Numbered from the stretch's first letter, positions 37,034 to 46,189 are shown. The stretch: 64,000 nt of DNA from an uncultured Pedosphaera sp. (GCA_903918755.1 CAIXFN010000072.1:1-64000), one strand, 5' to 3'. Numbers and translations are program-made. Notes: generated by a model from the letters alone, not told the origin.

Positions 37034-38242
37034 ATGAACCAATCGACTAATGAGCACATTAATATGTACCATGGCCGCACCGCCCCGATCCGACCCGAAA
37101 ACCGGACCGGCCGGCGGATTCTTGCCGGTCTCACCGCCGTCACCCTGATGGGGGCGGGGACTGCGCACGTGGCCGCGCAAGGTTGCGTCGCCGTACGCGG
37201 GGCGGATGTTTGCCAATTGCGCACGCTCGACACGCTCGGACTGGACGGTACCAACAGCCAGGGCGGTGACTGGCTCGCCGAGGTGTCGTCCCGCTATCTT
37301 CACTCGACCCGGCATTTTGTGGGTGACCAGGAACAGTATCAACGACAGGCCGCGGGCAACCAGGTGATCAACCACCAGTATTTTGTGGACCTGGATGCGC
37401 AATATCAGATCAACCCGCGCTGGAGCGTGGGTTTACTGCTGCCATTCTCGTTTTCGAGCCGCTCCCAGTTCTCCACCGCGCTGAAGTCACGTTTTGAGAC
37501 CCATGCGGATGGCATCGGGGATATGCGTTTTAACGGCTACGTCTGGTTGCTGGATCCCGTGAAAAACCCGAAAGGCAACATCCAACTGGGATTGGGGCTC
37601 AAGGTGCCCACCGGGGATGATGGCGTGACGGATACGTTTGTCACTTCCACGGGTGCCGCCGTGGTGCATCCGGTGGACCAGTCCATTCAACCGGGCGATG
37701 GCGGTTGGGGATTTTCGGTAGAACTCAATGCCTACCGCGAGATTTTTGACCGGACCTATGTCTATGTCCAGGGTTCGTATCTTTTCAATCCCGAGGACAC
37801 CAATGATGTCCTGACCTGGCGCGACAATTCCTCCACCACGCCGGGAAAAGTGACGGTGGGACCGGGGAGCGCCTCCTATTACGAACATTTCATGTCGATT
37901 TCGGATCAGTATTTCGCGCGGAGTGGCTTCACCTATGTCCTGAAGCCGAGTTGGGGGCTTTCCGCCAGCCTCGGTGCCCGCGTGGAAGGGGTGCCGGTGC
38001 GGGATCTGATTGGGTCCAGCAATGGCTTCCGCCGTCCTGGTTACGCCATCAGCATCGAGCCGGGCATTCAGCTGATGAAGGGACCGGTTAGCTTGAATCT
38101 CTCGGTGCCCTGGGCGGTTTACCGGAACCGCCTTCAGAGCCTGGCAGACAAGCAGGCTTCCGCGGTCAGCGGGACTTATATCAATGGCGACGCCGCCTTT
38201 GCTGATTTTGTCCTGACGGGCAGCCTGGCGGTGCGGTTCTGA
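37034..38242 (+). CDS. Putative outer-membrane beta-barrel protein
   Basis: ATG 37034 gives 402 residues (ATG 37064 is possible). The signal peptide is ILAGLTAVTLMGAGTAHVAAQ. The mature part shows alternating amphipathic strands (YFVDLDAQYQINPRWSVGLLLPF, NIQLGLGLKVPTGDD, GWGFSVELNAYREIFDRTYVYV, GYAISIEPGIQLM) and ends in LAVRF, with a terminal Phe typical of barrel proteins. It resembles the transporter / phenol-degradation MetA-like barrel group. The cargo is unknown. An intrinsic terminator follows directly, so it is separate from the cytochrome transcript. Confidence 0.72.
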   Translation: MNQSTNEHINMYHGRTAPIRPENRTGRRILAGLTAVTLMGAGTAHVAAQGCVAVRGADVCQLRTLDTLGLDGTNSQGGDWLAEVSSRYLHSTRHFVGDQEQYQRQAAGNQVINHQYFVDLDAQYQINPRWSVGLLLPFSFSSRSQFSTALKSRFETHADGIGDMRFNGYVWLLDPVKNPKGNIQLGLGLKVPTGDDGVTDTFVTSTGAAVVHPVDQSIQPGDGGWGFSVELNAYREIFDRTYVYVQGSYLFNPEDTNDVLTWRDNSSTTPGKVTVGPGSASYYEHFMSISDQYFARSGFTYVLKPSWGLSASLGARVEGVPVRDLIGSSNGFRRPGYAISIEPGIQLMKGPVSLNLSVPWAVYRNRLQSLADKQASAVSGTYINGDAAFADFVLTGSLAVRF

Positions 38243-38248
38243 CCGCGG

Positions 38249-38294
38249 GGGGCCGCTTTCCGTCCGCACTACGGGAGGCGGCCCCTTTCTTTTT
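38249..38294 (+). terminator. Rho-independent terminator of the barrel gene
   Basis: GGGGCCGC (38249-38256) pairs with GCGGCCCC (38278-38285). The interior has a further CCGT/ACGG stem, giving one long imperfect hairpin. TTTCTTTTT follows at 38286-38294. It starts 7 bp after the barrel gene stop. Confidence 0.85.
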
Positions 38295-38467
38295 AGGGGG
38301 TGGGGAGGGGCGGTGGCTGGACCGGGGACGGAGGCAATTCACCCAACTGGGCGGGCAACCCGCCCCGAAAATCCCGCCATCCGCCCCATTTTCATACCCC
38401 GCAGAGCAATCGTCCAGCATCCTTCCCGACTATGCCCGGAAAGAGTGAGTCAGCAGTCCAGCGATTG

Positions 38468-38541
38468 TCCGCGAGGCGGGAGAATCCGCCACCGGAGGTT
38501 CTGGGGACGGGGATCCCGCGCTGCCGCTGAGCTACCGCCGG
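38468..38541 (-). other. tRNA-like remnant
   Basis: Read on the minus strand, a 74-nt stretch has a tRNA-like layout. A D-arm segment TAGCTCAGCGGCAG matches box A, a T-arm-like stem GGCGG/CCGCC sits at the right distance, and the flanking 7-nt ends pair at five of seven positions including one wobble. The anticodon arm does not fold, U33 and the TTC loop are missing, and there is no CCA end. It is at most a decayed tRNA and may be chance. Confidence 0.3.
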
Positions 38542-38555
38542 ATACCAGATAGTTT

Positions 38556-41414
38556 ATGAGCAATACCAGTAGTGCCGAGGGTACCGCGTCCACACCCCGG
38601 AAAAAATACGTCCGGGCGGTTGGGCCGCGCCTGCGGGTGCTGCTGGTTTTCATCTTTGGGTTGGTCGCGATCCTGGGGGCCAACTCCGCCTACCTGGTCA
38701 GCATCCGCTGGTTGGAATGGGTGCGCGGGGTGACCTACCAGAACTACTTTTACCAGTTCATGTTCCTGGGGCACCTGGTGCTGGGATTACTGCTGGTGGT
38801 GCCGTTTGTCGTCTTCGGGTTGATCCATATTAAGAATTCCCATGACCGACCGAACCGGCGGGCGGTGCGGGTGGGTTACGCCCTGTTTGCCATCAGCGTG
38901 GCGGTGCTGATCAGCGGCGTGCTGTTGATGCGGTTGGAAGGACTATACCTGAAGAACCCGCGCTTCCGGGAACCGCTGTACTGGCTGCATGTACTTACTC
39001 CGCTGGGAGCGGTCTGGCTCTACATCCTGCACCGACTGGCCGGACCACGAATCCAGTGGCGCATCGGCGCCAGTTGGGCGGGGGCGGTGGGGTTGGTGGT
39101 CGTGGCCATGGTGCTGCTGCACGCCCAGGATCCGCGCCGCTGGAATGTGCAGGGACCCAAGGAAGGGGAGAAATATTTCCGGCCCTCCCAGGCGCGGACC
39201 GCCAGTGGCAATTTCATTCCGGCCCAGACGATGATGATGGATTCCTATTGCCTGGAGTGTCACCAGGACGCCTACAAATCCTGGTTTCACAGCGCGCATC
39301 ACTTTAGTTCATTCAACAACCCGCCCTACTTGTTCAGTGTGCGCGAGACCCGCCGGGTGGCCTTCGAGCGGGATGGCAGCGTGAAGGCGGCGCGCTGGTG
39401 CGCGGGTTGTCATGACCTGGTCCCGTTTTTCAGCGGGGCGTTCGATGACCCCAAGTTCGACGACCAGCACCACCCCACGGCCGCGGCGGGCATCACCTGC
39501 ACCGCCTGCCATGCCATCACCCACGTGAACAGCACGCAAGGGAACGCAGATTACACGATTGAGGAACCGATCCATTACCCCTTTGCGACCAGCACGAACC
39601 AGTTGCTGCGCTACCTCAACCGCCAACTGGTCAAGGCCAATCCGGAATTCCACAAGCAAACGTTCCTGAAACCGCTGCACAAAACCGCGGAGTTCTGCTC
39701 CACCTGCCACAAGGTGAGCATCCCGTACGAGTTGAACCACTATAAGGAATGGCTGCGGGGGCAAAACCATTACGATACGTATTTGTTGAGCGGGGTTTCG
39801 GGGCACAATGCCCGCGCGTTTTATTATCCCGAAAAGGCCCAGGTCAACTGCTCCGGGTGCCACATGCCCCTGGCGCCCTCGGACGATTTCGCGGCGAAGT
39901 TTCTCAACCCGACCAACCGTAACCTCTACGTGCACGATCATTTTTTCCCGGGCGCCAACACCGGACTGGCCGCGATCCGGCAGCAGCCCGAAGTGGTGCA
40001 AAAGGAGGCCGACTTCCTGAAGGGCTCCGTGCGGGTGGATTTGTTCGGAGTGAAGGACGGCGGGACCGTGGATGCGCCGCTCACCGCGCCGCTCCGGCCG
40101 CGGGTGCCGGCCCTGAAACCGGGGCACAAGTATCTCTTTGAGACGGTGCTGCGCACCGTGCGCGTAGGGCATCCCTTTTCCCAGGGGACGGTGGACTCAA
40201 ACGAAATCTGGGTGGATGCCGAGGTTTCCTCCGGCGGCCGGGCGCTCGGGCGGAGCGGGGGGATGGGGCGCCATAACGAGGTGGATCCGTGGGCGCATTT
40301 TGTCAATGTTTACATGCTGGACAAGGATGGCCGGCGGATTGACCGGCGGAATGCCCAGGATATCTTCACGCCGCTCTACAACCACCAGATCCCGCCCGGG
40401 GCGGGGCAGGTGGTGCATTATGAATTCACCGTGCCGGCGGAGCAACGGGAACCGCTCCTGGTGAAGGTGGCCTTGAAATACCGCAAATTTGACACCACTT
40501 ACGTGAATTATCTCCAGGGCCAGGGATTCACCAACGGCGCGCCTTTCCAGGTCACCAATGATTTGCCGGTCGTGACCATGGCGGCGGATGAAGTGCTGTT
40601 TCCGATAGAGGGGGGGGCGGAGATATCTACGAATGCGCCGTCCCCGGTCATCCCCTGGCAGCGGTGGAATGATTACGGCATCGGATTGTTGCTGGAGGGC
40701 GAGCAGGGGAGTGAGAAGGGCGAACTGATCCAGGCGGCCGCGGCGTTTGACGAGGTGGAGAAACTGGGGCGCGCCGATGGTCCGCTGAACCAGGCCCGGG
40801 TTTTTCTGAAGGAAGGCCGGCTGGACGACGCCGTGACCGCGCTGCAACGCGCGGCCCGCATGGATCCGCCCGCCCCCCGCTGGACCGTGGCCTGGCTGAA
40901 CGGCTCCGTGGACAAGGCCAACGGGTACCTGGACAAGGCGATCGGCGAATTCCGCAGCATCCTCGAGGATCACTATCCGGAAATAGACCAGCGGAATTTT
41001 GATTTTACCAAGGATTTCGAGGTGATGAACGAACTGGGACAGACCTACTTTGAACGCGCCAAACAGGAGCACGCGCGACCGGAGGCCAGCCGCCAGTACC
41101 TGGCCCTGGCGGCGGAGCAGTTCAACCGGACCCTGATGTTGGATTCCGAAAACGTGGCCGCCCACTACAATCTGGCCTTGATTGACGAGGCCCTGGGACG
41201 GCCCAAGGAAGCCGCTGAACACCGCCGGCTCCACGAGCGGTACCGACCGGACGACAACGCCCGGGACCGGGCCGTGGCTGCGGAACGGCGACGGAACCCC
41301 GCCGCCGACCACGCGGCGCAGGCCATCGTGATTTATCCTTTGCAGCGACCCACGGCGCCAGGATTGAGCCGGACGAGTACCGTGGACACCCCGGCGGTTG
41401 CCGCCACCCGTTAG
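38556..41414 (+). CDS. Membrane five-haem c-type cytochrome with C-terminal TPRs
   Basis: This encodes 952 residues. Residues 25-190 contain about five membrane helices with paired histidines (GHLVLGLLL, GLIHIKNSH, YWLHVLTPL, LYILHRLAG), like a cytochrome b561-type domain. Five CxxCH haem sites follow: CLECH 232, CAGCH 282, CTACH 315, CSTCH 381 and CSGCH 432. The spacing and extra histidines resemble cytochrome c554-like folds. A beta-rich middle part (about 480-690) precedes TPR-like helices (about 700-905, e.g. AAHYNLALIDEALGRPKEAAEH). It likely moves electrons from the membrane to the periplasm. It is followed 9 bp later by the CRTAC1 gene, so the two form an operon. Confidence 0.85.
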   Translation: MSNTSSAEGTASTPRKKYVRAVGPRLRVLLVFIFGLVAILGANSAYLVSIRWLEWVRGVTYQNYFYQFMFLGHLVLGLLLVVPFVVFGLIHIKNSHDRPNRRAVRVGYALFAISVAVLISGVLLMRLEGLYLKNPRFREPLYWLHVLTPLGAVWLYILHRLAGPRIQWRIGASWAGAVGLVVVAMVLLHAQDPRRWNVQGPKEGEKYFRPSQARTASGNFIPAQTMMMDSYCLECHQDAYKSWFHSAHHFSSFNNPPYLFSVRETRRVAFERDGSVKAARWCAGCHDLVPFFSGAFDDPKFDDQHHPTAAAGITCTACHAITHVNSTQGNADYTIEEPIHYPFATSTNQLLRYLNRQLVKANPEFHKQTFLKPLHKTAEFCSTCHKVSIPYELNHYKEWLRGQNHYDTYLLSGVSGHNARAFYYPEKAQVNCSGCHMPLAPSDDFAAKFLNPTNRNLYVHDHFFPGANTGLAAIRQQPEVVQKEADFLKGSVRVDLFGVKDGGTVDAPLTAPLRPRVPALKPGHKYLFETVLRTVRVGHPFSQGTVDSNEIWVDAEVSSGGRALGRSGGMGRHNEVDPWAHFVNVYMLDKDGRRIDRRNAQDIFTPLYNHQIPPGAGQVVHYEFTVPAEQREPLLVKVALKYRKFDTTYVNYLQGQGFTNGAPFQVTNDLPVVTMAADEVLFPIEGGAEISTNAPSPVIPWQRWNDYGIGLLLEGEQGSEKGELIQAAAAFDEVEKLGRADGPLNQARVFLKEGRLDDAVTALQRAARMDPPAPRWTVAWLNGSVDKANGYLDKAIGEFRSILEDHYPEIDQRNFDFTKDFEVMNELGQTYFERAKQEHARPEASRQYLALAAEQFNRTLMLDSENVAAHYNLALIDEALGRPKEAAEHRRLHERYRPDDNARDRAVAAERRRNPAADHAAQAIVIYPLQRPTAPGLSRTSTVDTPAVAATR

Positions 41415-41423
41415 CCCCTGCCT

Positions 41424-43298
41424 ATGAACAAAACCCCACCTGCCGGCGGCCGGCCCCCGGTCGATGAATCCGAAGAAGTTCCCCATTACGACGACGCCAT
41501 GGTGGGGCGGGTATTCCGCTGGTCGGCGGTGGGGTGTTGCGTCCTGGCGGTGCTGGCGGTGGGGGTTTACGCCGTGCGGCAGCGGAAGTCCGCGCCGGTG
41601 CCGGCGAAATTGACCGCCCTGACCGCCCCGGTGCCGGCCCCGGCCGTTCCGGTGGAAATTCCGGTGGCCCGGTTTGCCGACATCACCGCCGCCAGCGGCG
41701 TCAGTTTTCGCCATCAGAATGGCGCCTATGGGGAGAAACTGCTGCCGGAGACGATGGGGGGAGGGGTGGCGTTTCTGGATTATGATGGCGACGGTTACCA
41801 GGATTTGTTGCTGATCAATTCCGCCTACTGGCCCGGGCACCTGCCCGCCGGGGCCAAGCCGGCTTTGCCCGCGCTTTATCACAATGATGGGAAGGGGCAT
41901 TTCACCGATGTGACGGCCGGTTCTGGTTTGGATGTGAGCTTGTACGGGATGGGGGTGGCAGTCGGTGATTTCGACAACGATGGTCGCCCGGATGTTTTCA
42001 TCGCCGGGGTGGGAGGCAATCACTTGTTCCACAATGAGGGCGGGGGCAAGTTCCGCGATATCACCGCGTCCGCCGGGGTGGGCGGTTCGGGGTCGGATTG
42101 GAGCACGAGCAGCGCGTGGATCGATTACGATAATGACGGAAAGCTCGATTTGTTCGTCTGCAATTATGTCAAGTGGTCCCGCGCCATTGACATTGAAGTG
42201 GGTTACAAGCTCGTCGGCGTGGGCCGGGCCTATGGGCAACCCGCCAATTTTGAAGGCGCTTTTTGTTCCCTCTATCACAACGAGGGCAACGGGGTTTTCA
42301 AGGACGTCTCGGCGGAGAGCGGCATCCAGGTGAAAAATCCGGCCACCGGGGTGCCGGCGGGAAAATCCCTGGGCGTGGCGCCGGTGGATTTGGATGGCGA
42401 CGGGTTGATCGACCTGGTGGTGGCGAACGACACGGTCCAGAATTTTGTTTTTCACAACGAGGGCCACGGCCACTTCAAGGAAATCGGCGCCATCAGCGGC
42501 ATCGCCTTCGACAATTACGGCCGGGCGCGGGGCGCGATGGGCATCGACGCGGCGCGGTATCGCAACGATGACGCCCTGGGCATCGCCATTGGTAATTTTG
42601 CCACGGAAATGACCGCCCTGTATGTCTCGCAGGGCAGCCCGCTGTTATACGCCGACGAGGCCATCCCCGAGGGGATCGGCCCGGCCGGCCGGCTGCTGCT
42701 TAAGTTTGGAGTCTTCTTTTTCGATTACGATCTGGACGGACGCCTGGATGTGCTCACGGCCAACGGGCATTTGGAGGAGGAAATTGGCAAAATCCAGCAG
42801 GGGCAGCAGTACCGTCAGCCCGCCCAATTGTTCTGGAACGCCGGGGAGCGGAGCGGCGGCTGTTTCGTGGCTGTTCCCACCGAAAAATGTGGTCCGGACT
42901 TGGGCCAGCCCATGGTGGGGCGCGGCTCCGCCTACGCGGACATCGACGGGGATGGGGATGCTGATGTGATCATCACCCAGGTGGGGGGCGCCCCGCTCCT
43001 GCTCCGCAATGAGCAAACCCTGGGGCATCATTGGCTCCGCCTGAAACTGGTCGGCACGCGGAGCAACCGGGACGCCATCGGGGCCTCCGTTAAGGCGCGC
43101 GTGAACGGGCGGACCTTGTGGCGTCAGGTGATGCCCACGCGCGGTTATCTTTCCCAGTCGGAACTCCCCATTACCATCGGCCTGGGCTCCGCCACCCGGG
43201 CGGAAGACATCGAGGTGACCTGGCCCGGCGGGGGCAAACAAAAGGTTGCCGAGGCCAGGCTCGACGCCACCACGGTGGTGACCGAAGTGGCGAATTAG
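41424..43298 (+). CDS. Membrane-anchored CRTAC1 family protein (FG-GAP + ASPIC/UnbV)
   Basis: This encodes 624 residues. In place of a cleavable signal it has a cytoplasmic head and one membrane anchor (AVGCCVLAVLAVGVYAV, about 35-52), then a Pro/Ala linker. The propeller has FG-GAP Ca2+ sites (DYDGDGYQDLLLIN, DFDNDGRPDVFIAG, DYDNDGKLDLFVCNY, DLDGDGLIDLVVANDT, DYDLDGRLDVLTANGH, DIDGDGDADVIITQ). The ASPIC/UnbV end is MPTRGYLSQSELPITIGLG. The ectodomain is a clear paralogue of the protein at 33329-35050. It is translated with the multihaem cytochrome, 9 bp upstream, suggesting that they work together in the periplasm. Confidence 0.9.
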   Translation: MNKTPPAGGRPPVDESEEVPHYDDAMVGRVFRWSAVGCCVLAVLAVGVYAVRQRKSAPVPAKLTALTAPVPAPAVPVEIPVARFADITAASGVSFRHQNGAYGEKLLPETMGGGVAFLDYDGDGYQDLLLINSAYWPGHLPAGAKPALPALYHNDGKGHFTDVTAGSGLDVSLYGMGVAVGDFDNDGRPDVFIAGVGGNHLFHNEGGGKFRDITASAGVGGSGSDWSTSSAWIDYDNDGKLDLFVCNYVKWSRAIDIEVGYKLVGVGRAYGQPANFEGAFCSLYHNEGNGVFKDVSAESGIQVKNPATGVPAGKSLGVAPVDLDGDGLIDLVVANDTVQNFVFHNEGHGHFKEIGAISGIAFDNYGRARGAMGIDAARYRNDDALGIAIGNFATEMTALYVSQGSPLLYADEAIPEGIGPAGRLLLKFGVFFFDYDLDGRLDVLTANGHLEEEIGKIQQGQQYRQPAQLFWNAGERSGGCFVAVPTEKCGPDLGQPMVGRGSAYADIDGDGDADVIITQVGGAPLLLRNEQTLGHHWLRLKLVGTRSNRDAIGASVKARVNGRTLWRQVMPTRGYLSQSELPITIGLGSATRAEDIEVTWPGGGKQKVAEARLDATTVVTEVAN

Positions 43299-43444
43299 CG
43301 TGGTTTGCCAGAGTTGGTGGGCAGAAAATCCGGCTTGGTTTTACAACTTGCCATTGCTCCGGCGATCCCCAAGGATGCCACCGCGATGGCGATGAAGCAT
43401 ATTTGGCGGGCGGCGGGCGTGGTGGGCCGCGGGGAGGGGGAGCC

Positions 43445-44260
43445 ATGATCCCCTGGCTCGACGTGGTCCTACCCGTGGCCAGTCCCGGGGTCGAATTGGC
43501 GCCTATGATCGACTCGCTGGCGGGGCAAACCGAGCGGGGATTCCGGGTCTTGCTGTGCGGGGATGCGGCAACCTCAACGGCACCCACCCTGACTACCGCG
43601 GCCAGCCGACTCCAGGCGGAAGGCATCCCGGTGGAACTATCGACAGTTCCGTTTCCGCTGACCCCGGTGGAGCATCTCAACTGGGCACATGATCAGGCGC
43701 GCGCGGACTGGATCAAGCCCCTCCTCAGCGGCGACCGCCTGCGGCCCGACTATGCCGCGGCCTTGCGGCAACGAATTTCGGAACGTCCGGCTGCGCAAGT
43801 GGTGTGGTGTGGTTTTCAATTTCCGGGGGCGGCGGGCCGTCAGGCGGGAGTACCCGCACCGTTTCCGGGTACGAGTATCACCCCGAGCGAGTTTCTAAAA
43901 CATTTCCCCGGTCCGACGGATTGGTTTGGTGGATCTGCCAACTGGGCCTATGGACGGGCCGCCTGGCGTTCCCTTGGGGGTTGGGAAAATTTACTGCCCA
44001 CGGTGGCGGGCGATTACTTTTTTACCGGCTTGGTGATGCACTATGGATTAGAACTGATTCCCACTCAACTGGCCGTGCTCGCCGGTCGGGGATCTCCGCC
44101 ATCACCTGGTTCCCGGCAAAGCCGGTGGGTGGAGGGTTGGCTGGAGCGGCGGGCCTTGCGTAACCTGGCCCGGACCACCCGCCTGCCCTGGCGCGGGGTG
44201 GCGGCTCCCACTCCAACTCCGGCCCCGGTTGCCGCCCGCCCGCCCGCGGCGCAACCATGA
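43445..44260 (+). CDS. Glycosyltransferase family 2-like protein
   Basis: ATG 43445 follows a strong purine-rich site (GGGGAGGGGGA) and gives 271 residues. The N-terminus LDVVLPVASPGVELAPMIDSLAGQT is the start of a GT-A fold. The usual DxD is replaced by LLSGDRLRPDYAAAL. The middle FGGSANWAYGRAAWRSLGGW resembles the acceptor-site region of GT2 enzymes. The tail is Pro/Ala-rich. It sits before a flippase gene, so a cell-surface polysaccharide role is likely. Loss of the strict DxD leaves activity uncertain. Confidence 0.72.
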   Translation: MIPWLDVVLPVASPGVELAPMIDSLAGQTERGFRVLLCGDAATSTAPTLTTAASRLQAEGIPVELSTVPFPLTPVEHLNWAHDQARADWIKPLLSGDRLRPDYAAALRQRISERPAAQVVWCGFQFPGAAGRQAGVPAPFPGTSITPSEFLKHFPGPTDWFGGSANWAYGRAAWRSLGGWENLLPTVAGDYFFTGLVMHYGLELIPTQLAVLAGRGSPPSPGSRQSRWVEGWLERRALRNLARTTRLPWRGVAAPTPTPAPVAARPPAAQP

Positions 44261-44360
44261 CACGGAACGCTCGGGGGCCGAGGTTCCCTGTCCCATCGAT
44301 GGGGCGGAACTCCGAGGTGGATTGAGTGAAATCCCCGGAATCGCGATCCACTGCTGACAC

Positions 44361-45923
44361 ATGCTCGTAAAAACAATTCAATGGCTGAAGCGGGAACGAT
44401 CATCCTCCCGGCTGGCCCTGGTTTTGCAACTGGGTTCCCGGGTGGGGTCCAGCGGCCTGGCCCTCGTTTGGTCGCGACTGCTGCAAGGCGCGATGGGCTC
44501 CTCCCTCTACGGGGGCTACTTGTCGTTCCTGAAGCTCGCCTCCTTGGGGGGGTTGGGGGACCTGGGCATGGGTGGAGCGGTAAATTACCGGTTGGCGCAG
44601 TATCTGGGGCAGGGGAAGGAACGGGAAGCGGTCCGTTTTCTGGCCTCGGCCCGGGGACTTTTCCTGCTCTTGGGACTCGCGATGGGCGCGGGCTTTGCCT
44701 TGGGGGCGCCCATCTTGAACCTGGGGTTGCGTTTTGACAACGTGCCGGGTTTGGGCTCCACCGGGGCGCTGTTTGGCATGGCGGCCGTAGCCGTGATGGT
44801 ATCGATTTTCAGCAGTTACTCCGCGAACGTCAACTATGCCTGCGGCAACCTCGTCTGGCCCGTAATCCCCGGTTTCCTGCTGGCGCAAATGGGCCTGGCC
44901 GCGCATTGGTTGCTGGCCCGCCAGGGTTTTCCTTTGTGGGTGCAATATTCCCCCTATGTGTTGGTGGCTATCATCACGCTCCTGCTGACGCGTTTATGGG
45001 TCCGGGAGTCGCATCCCCAATTCGCGGCCTGGCTGCCGTTGGAACTGGATACGCGGACGGGCCTGGCCTTGTTTGAGAGCAGCTTCTGGGTGTACCTGTG
45101 CAGCTTGGGAAACAAGATTTACACCAGTACCGACAGCTTGCTGGTTCTGAAAAGTTTTGGCGCCAACCAGGTGCCGATGTATGAATTCAACTATCGGGCA
45201 TGTGAGTTATCATTGTTCGTGGTGACGACCGCCGCGTTTGTGGCATTCCCGAAGATCGCCCGTCTGCTGGCCTCCCCGACCCCCGGCGACCGGGAGCGCG
45301 CCCAGGCGGAAGCGCAAAAGTTGAATCAATTCCAGAGCTTTTTCGGTTGTTTTGCCGCGCTGGGCTATCTCGCGCTGAATTCCCTGTTCATGTACGTGTG
45401 GATGGGGCACGCGAAAGAACCGGTTCCCGCCGCGTCCATCCTGCTGCAAACCGCGTTTGCCATGAACCTCGCGGTCACGGCTTGTGGCGACTCCGCCATC
45501 CAAATCACCGGTCGCACCGGTCCCGCCGGCCTCCGCATGATGGGAATGGCCGTCGGGGCCACGGGACTGTTGAACCTGGGCCTTTCCTTGATTGCCGCCC
45601 ACTACCAATTCATGGCCGGAATTGCCTTTGCGACGGTCCTCTCGCAGGCCGTGCTTACGCTCATCACCGCCTGGTATGTCTGCCGCTATTTTCGCGCGCC
45701 GCTGGGCAACTGGGTGGCCCGCTCGATTCTGGCTCCGCTCGTCCTGGTGGGCATTGCCGGTTGGTTGCGTTCCTTCCTGGTCCTGAACTCGGTCGGCAGC
45801 GTGGCCGTGCTCGTGGTCGGCTATGCCGGCATCCTGCTGGTGCTGGCCCGGATCATCGGCATCACTCCCGCGATCATCCAGGCGGAAGTGGCGATGTTAC
45901 GCGCCATGGTCAAAGGGAAGTGA
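44361..45923 (+). CDS. Polysaccharide flippase (Wzx/MOP superfamily)
   Basis: This encodes 520 residues with about 12-14 membrane helices. It begins with LALVLQLGSRVGSSGLALVWSRLL, and the loop GGLGDLGMGGAVNYRLAQYLGQG is typical of MOP-family oligosaccharide flippases. It would move lipid-linked sugars to the periplasmic face of the inner membrane. It follows a glycosyltransferase-like gene by 100 bp. No other surface-sugar genes are in the window. Family assignment is firm, substrate unknown. Confidence 0.87.
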   Translation: MLVKTIQWLKRERSSSRLALVLQLGSRVGSSGLALVWSRLLQGAMGSSLYGGYLSFLKLASLGGLGDLGMGGAVNYRLAQYLGQGKEREAVRFLASARGLFLLLGLAMGAGFALGAPILNLGLRFDNVPGLGSTGALFGMAAVAVMVSIFSSYSANVNYACGNLVWPVIPGFLLAQMGLAAHWLLARQGFPLWVQYSPYVLVAIITLLLTRLWVRESHPQFAAWLPLELDTRTGLALFESSFWVYLCSLGNKIYTSTDSLLVLKSFGANQVPMYEFNYRACELSLFVVTTAAFVAFPKIARLLASPTPGDRERAQAEAQKLNQFQSFFGCFAALGYLALNSLFMYVWMGHAKEPVPAASILLQTAFAMNLAVTACGDSAIQITGRTGPAGLRMMGMAVGATGLLNLGLSLIAAHYQFMAGIAFATVLSQAVLTLITAWYVCRYFRAPLGNWVARSILAPLVLVGIAGWLRSFLVLNSVGSVAVLVVGYAGILLVLARIIGITPAIIQAEVAMLRAMVKGK

Positions 45924-46057
45924 GCAGCGGTAGAACCAGTTTCCGAGGGAAGGAATCGGGCCGATAGGTTTTGCTGCCCCCAGCAGCGAACAACCTCGGA
46001 GAGCCGCGAGACGGTGGCGGTGCGGAGCGATACCGCAGGCTATCCGAATTGCTTGCC

Positions 46058-46087
46058 CTACCGCCGCCTGAGTTCAGGCGGCGGTAG
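46058..46087. repeat. Perfect 14-bp-arm palindrome between convergent genes
   Basis: CTACCGCCGCCTGA and its exact complement are separated by GT. It lies between the flippase stop and the convergent peptidase stop. A modest T run (ATTTTC) follows on the plus strand, so it could end transcription. The surrounding 170 bp contain GC-rich direct-repeat-like text (GGTGGCGGTGCGGAGCG) that looks like dispersed repeat DNA. Confidence 0.55.
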
Positions 46088-46189
46088 ACGATTTTCAAGA
46101 CCCCCTTACGATTGTCACTTCGGCCAGGGAGCTAATGCCCTGGATTCAGCTTAACCCGACCGGGGGTAACTTACATCCGCTGATCGGTC

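Noticed and set aside
40197-42473. 758-codon minus-strand frame opposite the cytochrome and CRTAC1 genes
   Set aside because: It spans two convincing plus-strand genes and shows only His/Arg/Gly-rich text typical of antisense frames.
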